A stretch of DNA of 64,000 bases from NCBI GenBank assembly GCA_030068145.1, contig JAPJBO010000224.1, positions 1 to 64,000 on the forward strand, written 5' to 3'. The notes beneath the pieces are model-generated. The model made no database searches. It saw nothing but the letters and a program-made list of their open reading frames with translations, and was not told the DNA's origin. Within the stretch, counting starts at the first letter, position 1; every line of letters starts with the position of its first letter. The position numbers and the translations under genes were made by a program. Source of the DNA: Diplonema papillatum. Its lineage: Eukaryota > Euglenozoa > Diplonemea > Diplonemida > Diplonemidae. This document shows, piece by piece, positions 41,796-50,008 of this stretch.

Positions 41796-42259
41796 GGGGG
41801 GGTCGAATACAAGAGGTACCTCTTGTATTCGGCGTGCTGATCCTGCAATTTTTCCGAAAAAAGAAATAGAAAACAGCACCGCAAACCCGGAACCCGCGGG
41901 AACTCCCTTCTTCGTCCCGTCTATTTGGCACGGTTCTCTTCATCGGAGCTGAACGCGAGCACATTCGCCGAAAAAGGTCTGCTACATGGGCCAGCAAAGA
42001 AATGTCACCAACCAGTGGGTCTATTCCCGTCCTTTCCATTGAAAATCTGTGGGTTCCACGCCCGGTGCCCCGCATCTGGCAAAGACCCACGAACCACGCA
42101 CATGTTTTTTGGTCCCCGGGTCTATTTTTCACGGTTCTCTGCATCGGGATCAGAAAATCGTCGAAAAGGTCCGTTATGCGGACCAAGGAAAAATCCAACC
42201 TTTTTCCAGATTTCCAAAATGCCTCTTCTATTCAAGGTACCTCCTGTATTCAACCCCCC
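41796..42259. mobile_element. TIR element with G/C-run ends
   Basis: Left end: G-run, TCGAATACAAGAGGTACC; right end: GGTACCTCCTGTATTCAA, C-run. These are imperfect inverted repeats of about 22 bp. The left end contains a perfect 28-bp palindrome (41805-41832, centred on GGTACC). The right end abuts the L block of the RT/USP element. Confidence 0.65.
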
Positions 42260-42336
42260 CCAGGCATCTTGTTAAGAACCATCCATCCATCCATCAGCCG
42301 GCTGACCCCCCCCCCCCCCCCTCCTCGCTTTTTGAC

Positions 42337-43509
42337 AAGGGTCGCAAGTTCCGACCGGACGGTGGGGAAGAAGCCGTTTGCAGGGAGGTCGACAAAGCTG
42401 TGACCCAGTTCGTTGAGGAGCAATTCAAGGACGCCCCTCCGCACTTCGCAAGGATGCTACGGAGGAAGATACTAGCCACGGTTGACCTCTCCCGGGTGGG
42501 AGCCGATCCGGAGCTGACGGCTGGAGCGCGTAAAAAACTGTTGGAGTTGCAGGAACATCTCGTGATCCTGCCCGTGGACAAGAGCTCGCATGATTTCGGC
42601 TTCGTGTGTAAAAGATTTTACAACCAGGACTTACACGCGAAGGTCAATCACAGTACGAACTACTCCCCGAGCGAAGAGACGCCTCAACAAGTCATTGCGA
42701 GGCACAAGGCCTACCTCGGACGGGAAGGATTACACTCATCGAACGTCCTCCCATACCTATATGGCACCCTGAAGCTGCACAAGGAAGTGACGTCCATGCG
42801 GTACATCGCTGGGGTTTCGCGGAAGAACTGTGTCGACTCCGACTCCGAGGCGGCCGATGCTGGACGGGACGCCCGCCCTAAGACCACGTTCTCGTCTACG
42901 ACGGACGCGCAACTGGACCTGACCGGCTTGCTGAAGGCGATCATGAGCATCCTCCGGCGGGAAGACGACATTCGGTTCAACGCGACTGGGTACCGGTACT
43001 TCTGGATCACGGAGTCGAGCGACGACACGGCCTTCTTCCTGAAGACACACGCGGACGAACTCGCGCAGCTGGACGCTGGTACATTTGACTTCACAACGAT
43101 GTATGACCAGCTGGAGCTTGAGGAGCTTCTTAATGCGGTTGCGGACACGATTAATGAGGCCTTCGCGGCGGAGGCTGCACGTTTGAACGTGGACGCGGGA
43201 AGACTCGTATTAGTACGTCCGAAGAGCCAACACGGGCCGACTCGTAAGAAGCGCTGTTTCGCCTTTAAGGTAAACACGGAGGTACGGTCACATGAAGCAG
43301 CGTATTCGGCGCAGGAGCTCAAGACCCTCTTGTCTTTCTGCCTGGTGAATACCTATGTTCTGGTCAATAGGGTTCTCATGAGGCAGACGCTAGGCATCCC
43401 AATGGGTGCGAACGCTTCCCCGGACATCGCCAACCTCTTTTGCTATGCGAAAGAGCGAAAATACATGATGCGACTCTTGGAAGACGCACTGCGGCATTGC
43501 TTAGCCTGA
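42337..43509 (+). pseudogene. Reverse transcriptase, N-terminal part (Penelope-like/telomerase-like), frame broken before the catalytic DD
   Basis: An open frame extends from upstream repeat DNA, but RT-like sequence starts at about 42337 right after a C-run, so the 5' end seems truncated. Motifs: LVILPVDKSSHDFGFVCKRF (fingers), LPYLYGTLKLHK (the P-x-x-YG-x-x-K-x-HK type of Penelope-like elements), TFDFTTMYDQL (motif A with catalytic Asp) and LGIPMGANASPDIANLF (motif B). The frame ends at 43507-43509, and motif C lies in the neighbouring frame. Hence a one-base deletion or -1 shift; no slippery heptamer is visible. It would synthesise cDNA from element RNA. No GIY-YIG endonuclease is seen in the retained part. 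Confidence 0.7.
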
Positions 43510-45515
43510 CACGCCGCTTCATTGACGATCTGTTGTGTTTCGGCACAAAACCCCCACCGGAATCTGTGTACAACATGAGGTACAAACAGACAAACGCCAA
43601 GGTTGGGGACGCCACTTTCCTTGGTATTCGGATTCGACATGAAGTCTCCGAGATGTCCGGGAGGAGATACATGCGCCTGTCAGTCCTCGACAAAGCGAAG
43701 GCATACCGATACCAGCCCTTGGCGTACACATCCGTGCTCTCCACGGCTCCATCGAACTTTGGGTCGAGTATCCTCATCGGAGCGCTTGTGCGTAACGGCA
43801 GGATTGCGAACAACCTCCATGACTTTAAGACCGAGATGAACAACACGGTGCTGAAGCTCATGAGACGGGGGTACCGCAAGAGTGTCTTAAAAAGTGGGTT
43901 TCGTAAATGGTTACTAGACACGTACCCAGAAGCGAAGTTCGGTGATCACTGCGAGAAGATCCGTGCGCACTTCGTGTGGCTCGTACATGAAGTGGAACGC
44001 ATTCTGCAGATGCCCGACTTGGAGTCCATCGACCAAGCGGTCGAGAGGCTGCTCGCTGAGAAGGCCTTCGTGAGATACAGGGACCGTCCTCGACCTGGCA
44101 CACGAACGGAACGAGATACGCCCGATCGGCCTTCCACTGCGGCTCCGAAGCAGCGTCGTGATCTTGTGCCCCAGGATGGGACGACTAAAGGAAAGCGCAA
44201 GCGCAGAGACGATGAGGCTGCTCAGCCTGGACCGAAACGGCGCTGCGACGTGTCCCATGCAGTGCCTGACATGCTGGAATCATCACCCGCTGTCGGCCGC
44301 CAAGCTGTCATTTGTATCCAACGGCCCTCCCGCATGTTCGACCCGTCACCGTTTGAACCTGCCGGCCTCCCGAACCTTGGGAATACTTGTTTTCTCAATG
44401 CGGTACTGCAGCTCTTGTTGCGTGTGGAACCGATCGAGAACATGTATTACAGTCTTGCGCAGAATCCTCTGAATTTCCGGGGGTTCCTGAAGGAGTTCTT
44501 GACGTACTTCGTCCTACTGGTAAGCTCGCGCTCGGGGAGGAGCCAGCTCAGCCAAGACAGCCGAAGGATAGGGGCTGAAACAATCCTCGCCATGCTCCCA
44601 ATGTTCTGCGATGCGCGACAGCACGACGCGCACGAGGCTTTGGTTGCAATTCTGGATAGGACAGACAGCTCCCTAGGGCCGGACGAGACGACGGAGGCTT
44701 GTCCGGATTGGCGGCTTTTCCAGACGTGCCTGGAAAACACGATGACGACAACAACACGATGTATCGCCTGTGGCGCCACATCCACCCGTCATCAACTGGT
44801 ACGGTGTCTTCAAGTCCCTCGTGGAAGGCCGGTGGAGGACGCATTCTGTGTTCGTGGAATTATGAATCCGGAGAGGAGGTGTGACTGCGGAGCTGCTGGA
44901 TCCGTTGTGGAGACCATGAACGTGCATGTGGCGTCCGAGTGCCTGCTGTTGCAGTTCGGCATTTACGCAAGCGATGGTGCGAGACTACGGAATGACGCTT
45001 CCCTACCGCTCCTCCTGCGACTGCCGGACGGCACACTACGCCTTTCCGCGGTGGTTGTACACACGGGACAAAATACGACAAGCGGCCATTTTGTCACATA
45101 CGTCTTGCAAGGGATGCAATGGACGCTTTTCGATGACGAACGAGTCTTGCACGTCGACAACGTTCCTTGGACTGACATATACCTCGCCGCATACGTACGA
45201 ATCCCCAATGCGTCCCACGAGGTGGTCGAACGCTTGCCATCACCTACTATGATGGCAACAACAGTCCCACTGCAGGTCCCGCTGATACCTTCTAGTCCGC
45301 CCTGTACCGACGCGAATCTGGCATCTTGCCAACCCATGCCCTCCGACGCTGCTTTGGCAGCACACGACCAGCCACCTGAACAGCCCAAGGACCCCCCGGA
45401 ACTGCGCTGCAAGCGCTGCTTCACCGACCGCACCAAGGACGGTCGATTGTTCCGGGGCCTCAGAGGCCTGCATGTGCACGAACGTCTCTGCACGTACGTC
45501 AACTTCGGGGAGTGA
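43440..45515 (+). CDS. Reverse transcriptase C-terminal part continuous with a ubiquitin-specific protease (C19) and a C2HC finger
   Basis: Frame coordinates give 691 residues; the biological join with the upstream RT is near 43490. Residues 25-31 RRFIDDL are RT motif C (catalytic DD), followed by FLGIRI and thumb-like helices to about 205. A basic linker (GKRKRR, GPKRR) has likely nuclear signals. Residues 309-590 form a full USP: Cys box GLPNLGNTCFLNAVLQLL (C317), QHDAHE (394-399), zinc-finger cysteines CIAC (441-444) and CDC (481-483), and the His box SGHFVTYVLQGMQWTLFDDERV-type region (H550, D565/566). Residues 657-684 form C-x2-C...H-x3-C. All catalytic USP residues are present, so the protease half looks active: it would remove ubiquitin from proteins. 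I know no established RT-USP fusion. The stop is at 45513-45515. Confidence 0.75.
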   Translation: MLCERAKIHDATLGRRTAALLSLTRRFIDDLLCFGTKPPPESVYNMRYKQTNAKVGDATFLGIRIRHEVSEMSGRRYMRLSVLDKAKAYRYQPLAYTSVLSTAPSNFGSSILIGALVRNGRIANNLHDFKTEMNNTVLKLMRRGYRKSVLKSGFRKWLLDTYPEAKFGDHCEKIRAHFVWLVHEVERILQMPDLESIDQAVERLLAEKAFVRYRDRPRPGTRTERDTPDRPSTAAPKQRRDLVPQDGTTKGKRKRRDDEAAQPGPKRRCDVSHAVPDMLESSPAVGRQAVICIQRPSRMFDPSPFEPAGLPNLGNTCFLNAVLQLLLRVEPIENMYYSLAQNPLNFRGFLKEFLTYFVLLVSSRSGRSQLSQDSRRIGAETILAMLPMFCDARQHDAHEALVAILDRTDSSLGPDETTEACPDWRLFQTCLENTMTTTTRCIACGATSTRHQLVRCLQVPRGRPVEDAFCVRGIMNPERRCDCGAAGSVVETMNVHVASECLLLQFGIYASDGARLRNDASLPLLLRLPDGTLRLSAVVVHTGQNTTSGHFVTYVLQGMQWTLFDDERVLHVDNVPWTDIYLAAYVRIPNASHEVVERLPSPTMMATTVPLQVPLIPSSPPCTDANLASCQPMPSDAALAAHDQPPEQPKDPPELRCKRCFTDRTKDGRLFRGLRGLHVHERLCTYVNFGE

Positions 45516-46122
45516 TGTATGCCCTGCGGAACAGCCGGAATCTCGGCCTAGCGGGGCTGAGTTCAGGTACGGTGCCCACTGTAAATAAGAGGACGCATTG
45601 CTGAAGTGCTGCGTCGGCGACGTTTGCTTTTCGTGCCGCGTCTGATGACGACCTGCCGACTTGCGTTTAATGTACTGGAGGTTCGTTAAAGACCGCCTGG
45701 CCGTGTGCTAGGCGTAGTTTAAGGTTGTACTGATCTACAAACAACCACTTACGAGCTTGTCAACCCCACCGATTTTCTATCTTCTTTCCCCCTCCCCCTT
45801 TTCGACGTTGCTGTTGACTAACGGTTAGGTCGGACCCTTCCCCGGTGAACATCCCATGAAAGTAACAGTGTTGACTTAGACCGATACGGGCTACATGGCA
45901 ACCCCTGCTCAACATGTATGCACGTGGGGGGCCCAGGGCCACATTCATTGCGAATGTGTTCGTGGTGTCGGTCGCAGAAGTCTTTTGTTTTGGCTAGCCA
46001 AAGAGAGAAAAAGAGCGAAAGAGTACGTACAGTAGTGAGTAGAGAAGAGAACGAGTGTAAAAGAAAGGAGGTAGCACGGACTACCAGGCCAGCGGAGACC
46101 ACCGCAAAAAGAAATTTTCTTT
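45516..46122. other. Spacer inside the composite element
   Basis: No gene recognised; a short C-rich run and random frames. It may hold the 3' untranslated part of the RT/USP gene. Confidence 0.35.
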
Positions 46123-46335
46123 TGTATAAGCACCTGCTTTGTAGGAAATACTTGAGGAGGCTGCCAGCTGCAAAAGATCAAAGGAGGTAAATGTGCTGTA
46201 GCCCACACGAAACACAGGTGAATCTGGGTTTAGTGGCGGGCGTAAGCGTTCAACAAAAAAGACCCATTTTGTAGTTGTATTGTTTCTCCCCCTCTAGCCT
46301 CCTTCGAAGTAAGCACAAGGCAGCCCCTCGAGTAT
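46123..46335 (+). repeat. Dispersed repeat D2, copy 4
   Basis: Closest to copy 1 (5203-5393): TAAGCACCTGCTTTGTAGGA ... TGCTGTAGCCCACACGAAAC ... CAAGGCAG. It lies between the USP stop and the second C-run of the composite element, so it may be a later insertion. Confidence 0.85.
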
Positions 46336-46376
46336 TTCCCCTACTTCATCCCACAAAACCATCACCAACAACAACG

Positions 46377-46408
<32 letters not shown>

Positions 46409-46863
46409 TTGGTATTGGCACTGTGGAGGTGGACCGTACCTGTCACGCTCTAAGGTGGTCGCCACGGTGAATGGTCAAAAAAAAAATTTTTTTTTTTGGG
46501 GCCCAAATACCCCAAATACCACACTTCGGAAAAATTTTTGTGGGCCCATTTTTGCAGGGGATCTTGACCTTGACCTTTTCACCTTGTACGAATCTGCCTG
46601 CCCAGTCGGTGGGAGTTTTTTCGCTTTTTGTTTCTGGCCAAGAAGAAGAACTAGCCCCGACACAGTGCGACGGTTTCTCACTTGCGTTTGTCGTTTGTCG
46701 TTTGCCACAAAGAGGCCGGCCCCGAGTACCACCACTGATGAGTGCCCTGAGTATCATCGAGTGACCCGAACGACCGCAAGACATCAGCACAACACCAATC
46801 CAGGACTATTCAAATTTTTCTTGTCGAAATCAACACCTTACCTAAATTCTTCTCGTCTCCAAA

Positions 46864-48432
46864 ATGTCCGGTCTGCGCACTTGCAAGCAACTGTTCCCTG
46901 TCGGGCACCCTGACTTCTATAAGCAGGCTTTGGCTGTCATCAAGTCGACTCCGGCGAGCTTGATTTGGTCACCAACCGACTGGAATGCTGCGAATTGCAA
47001 CTTGGGCAGCATCTGGAAGCACGAGAAGTTCGCGGACACTGCCGCTGTCATGAGTGCTGTAGTGCGCATGACGAACGAGCTTCCCCTGTCGCAAAAGGAA
47101 CGGACTGCCAAGGCGTGGTTCAAGAACGACTGGCAGTCATTTGTGGGCAAACGTCCCGGTGCACCCATGGAGGAGTTGAAGACGCTTTGGAAGCAAGACT
47201 TTCCGACGCTGCAAGCAGCTCTCGACGCCCTGCAAGCACTGCAGGTACCAGAACCCAGCCCTTCTCGTTCGAAGACAGGGAAGGAGCTGTACGCTGGCAA
47301 GTACGGCGACTTGCAGGCATTTGCAAAGCGGTGCCTCGGTAGCGCCTGGAACGAGGATAGTTCCACCGCCGTAACAGCGTGTCTGACCAGCATTTGGAAG
47401 GAGCAGTTCAGTGACCTGGCTGCTGCTGAGGCAGAGGCTCGTGCCAGATTGCAGGCTGTCGTTGCAGACGATATCGGAGACGAATCAGTGGACGAGTGCG
47501 CGGCTATGGAGGGGGCTGAGCACATTGACGAGGGCGCTACCAAGGTCGACGAAGAAGTTGTTGACGCGGAAACAGACGACACAAGCACCGCTGATACGGT
47601 TGCTGAGCCGCCTAAGAAGCGAAGGAAAATGGTTGCCGATATCCAGGCCCTGTTGAGGGCGCAAAACCTTGCGACGACGGGCACGCGGGCCGAACTGGAA
47701 TCGAGGCTGGCCCAGGCGACGGGGGATGTGCCCTCTGGCGATCAAGAAGCGAGGTTTGAGGCCCGCGTCATCGACCACGGATGGGCCCTGGTGGAAAGCC
47801 CGAAGCGCCTGTTCCTCGAATCGTTAGAGTCGCAAGGGTTTACGATCGACCTCGCGACAACGACGACAACTCAATACAATATGAGTTGCTCGTACGTAAC
47901 GCTGTACGTGGCTTCGGCTCTGCAGCGCAATCAGTGCGGGCCAGCCCACCTGCCGACTGTACTACAGCTGCAGCAGTTTTGGAGGGATGTTGCCACCCCT
48001 TCCATGCTCCACATGACGAAGGCGAGACACTCTGCAGTGACGGATGCCCTAACCAGTGAGATCTTCCTGGGGTTGACGACAAACGAGGTGGCCGCTTTCT
48101 GTTCCCATCACAAGATGCGCTACATCTCTCGGGGCCAACATGAAACGTGTGTCCCCAGGATTCACGGTATCACCCCGAACGAAGTGTGCATCGCTTTCGT
48201 TGCAGAAAGCTACGACGCGGTTGGACACTTCTTCGTGCTGCAGTTTTTGCCTAGACAGGCAGCGTCCACTGCCTTGCCGGCACCCACCAACAAAGAGTTG
48301 CACCCGTTCTTTGCTCGTTATTTTCTCGTAATAAATAGCTATTTTTTTTGGGCCCAAATACCCCGAATACCACACTTTGGAAAAATTGTGTGGGCCCATT
48401 TTTGTCAGGAAATCTTGACCATTTCACCTTAG
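46864..48432 (+). CDS. SAP-domain protein with triple WK repeat and possible papain-fold peptidase
   Basis: The ATG at 46864 follows an A/C-rich leader. The last ~30 residues read into repeat block M, so the original C-terminus is probably near 48340. Three related segments, LGSIWKHEKFADTAA (48-62), LKTLWKQDFPTLQAA (105-119) and LTSIWKEQFSDLAAA (174-188), form a repeated helix motif. An acidic linker (200-245) leads to the nuclear signal PPKKRRK (249-255), then a SAP fold (256-287: IQALLRAQNLATTGTRAELESRL), which binds DNA, often scaffold/AT-rich sites. Beyond residue 300 a Q353-x4-C358-G pattern (LQRNQCGPAHL) and H455 (AVGHFFVLQFL) are spaced like a papain/C39-type cysteine peptidase; that is inference. 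It lies downstream of RT/USP on the same strand and is flanked by direct repeats. Confidence 0.65.
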   Translation: MSGLRTCKQLFPVGHPDFYKQALAVIKSTPASLIWSPTDWNAANCNLGSIWKHEKFADTAAVMSAVVRMTNELPLSQKERTAKAWFKNDWQSFVGKRPGAPMEELKTLWKQDFPTLQAALDALQALQVPEPSPSRSKTGKELYAGKYGDLQAFAKRCLGSAWNEDSSTAVTACLTSIWKEQFSDLAAAEAEARARLQAVVADDIGDESVDECAAMEGAEHIDEGATKVDEEVVDAETDDTSTADTVAEPPKKRRKMVADIQALLRAQNLATTGTRAELESRLAQATGDVPSGDQEARFEARVIDHGWALVESPKRLFLESLESQGFTIDLATTTTTQYNMSCSYVTLYVASALQRNQCGPAHLPTVLQLQQFWRDVATPSMLHMTKARHSAVTDALTSEIFLGLTTNEVAAFCSHHKMRYISRGQHETCVPRIHGITPNEVCIAFVAESYDAVGHFFVLQFLPRQAASTALPAPTNKELHPFFARYFLVINSYFFWAQIPRIPHFGKIVWAHFCQEILTISP

Positions 48433-48542
48433 AGAATTTGACCACCCAGCCTCCAAGGCAACTGCACTGTAGAGGGGGGGGGGGGGGGGTCTGGTTTATC
48501 CGGCCATCCGGCCAAAGTGGCTGATCCTTAACAAGAGCGCTG

Positions 48543-48573
<31 letters not shown>

Positions 48574-48700
48574 AGGGGGGCAACGGGCAACGGGGCAACG
48601 TCCCGTAGTGCGCACCCTGGGGTGGTGGCCCTAAGCAGCCAGATTGCGGAGTCGTTGGCAGAATCTGACCTGACCCCCCCCCCCCCCCCCCCCCCCCCCC
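48543..48700. other. C-run junction DNA
   Basis: Two long C tracts (48543-48562, 48674-48700) flank about 110 bp of unique DNA between the composite element and the next fold-back element. Confidence 0.5.
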
Positions 48701-50008
48701 TAGGGCTATGTAGGATGGAAACGTTGGAAACGTTTCCGTTTCCGTTTCCGTTTCCTTCTTTTTGGCGGTGGATGGAAACGCCGTTTCTTTTCAAAAGAAA
48801 CGGCTGGTATGCCACTAGTATACTGGCTGAAGGTCCGACCGGAAATGTGTGTCGAACGGCGGACCCCGCAATCCAGTGGGAAACCATGGACAAGGTGGCT
48901 TTAAAAAAGAGGGAGGAAAGAAGCATAAGAGTTGCGACCGCGTGGAGCAGACGCAACCACACGCATCCGGTTGTGATGACTTTGAGGTCTGCAGCTCTTT
49001 ATACCAATGGCTGTTGTAGCGACGATGCTCTGTTATGCGAGGCCGTTGGCCAACGCGCTGAAGACGATCGGGAAAGCACATCCGCTTCCAATAATAGGCT
49101 ATACAGATACGATCGTTCAGGACAGCGGGAGCACCGCCGCGCCACAGGCTACAAGACCGGGGTTTTTCGGCGGCGTAAGACAAAGAGGGAGTGCAATCAG
49201 CATCAGGAGGTGAGAAGGGCACACGTATGCCGGGGCAATGTTGAACCCGCCAGAAAAGCGATGGCCACGCAGTAACGTGTGCGTTAAACATCGCTTGCCA
49301 CAGTGCACCTTGCATACGACGACGGGTGGCAACCGTCACCGGAAGGGGCACCATCGGGCGGTGTTGTCGGAGCATAGACAGCGACGGCAGGAAGAACCCC
49401 ATCGACAATGCAGAAGAGGACGGCAGATTCAAAAAGCCCCACTCGGCACGGCTGCCGATACAAGTAAACATGAGAACGTGGGTTGGAAGCAGCAGAGGAC
49501 GAAGTGGTAGGCACAGAAGAGTGGAATCTGGTGTCAGAAAACCTCAGCATCCGCATGTGACGACATTCTGCATCATTAGCTTGTGGTTACCTATTTGCTC
49601 GTGTCAGATCGCCGATGAAAGAAAGCGGTGAGCATCAGCGACTGCTCTGCACAAACGAGACCGCGACGACACACAAGAAGGGGCCGAGCCAAGTCGAAGA
49701 ACAGCCCAGGAAGGGCCCTGAAGAGTCAGAGAGCCCGCCAGAAGACGGAGGAAGAGAAGTGCCCGCTAGTAGATCAAAAGAAGAAGGTGATCCCGCCCTC
49801 TGAAAGGAAAGCCAAAATTTGGCTGGAAACGGACACCTGACGGACACACAGAAGGACCCGCGAAGTGGTATCCTATAGGACCCCTCAGCATGACCTTCCG
49901 GCGTTTCTTTTAAAAGAAACGGAAACGTTTCCGTTTCCGTTTCCGTTTCCATATTTCGAAAAAACTAAAAGAAACGGCGTTTCCATCCAACTTAGCCCTG
50001 GGGGGGGG
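48701..50008. mobile_element. 1.3-kb fold-back element with GGAAAC subrepeats
   Basis: Left end: C-run, TAGGGCTATGTAGGATGGAA, then (GGAAAC)n-type repeats in both orientations. The right end is the inverse: CGTTTCCATCCAACTTAGCC, CTG, G-run. Both sides also carry a CGTTTCTTTT/AAAAGAAACG palindrome. The ~1 kb interior (48830-49890) has no recognisable gene; its frames on both strands look random. Confidence 0.75.

Larger units (their letters stand above)
42262..48542 (+). mobile_element. ~6.3-kb composite element: reverse transcriptase, ubiquitin protease and SAP protein
   Basis: Block L (42262-42304) at the left and block R (48490-48542) at the right carry the inverted TCTTGTTAAG ends also seen on the 357-bp element at 38273. 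Contents in order: C-run, RT frame, USP frame, a D2 repeat (46123-46335), a C-run and block M start (about 46409-46603), the SAP gene, a second copy of M's middle (about 48342-48450), M end, G-run and R. The SAP gene is thus flanked by ~110-bp direct repeats. Unity of the element rests on matching block order with the deleted copy. Nested insertion of several elements is the alternative. Confidence 0.6.

Noticed and set aside
43480-43510. Programmed -1 frameshift site in the RT
   Set aside because: No slippery heptamer or following stem could be identified; a simple deletion or sequencing error is more likely, so it is kept only as an open question.
46730-46785. Hammerhead ribozyme (CTGATGAG core) near the SAP gene
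   Set aside because: The required GAAA and paired stems are absent.
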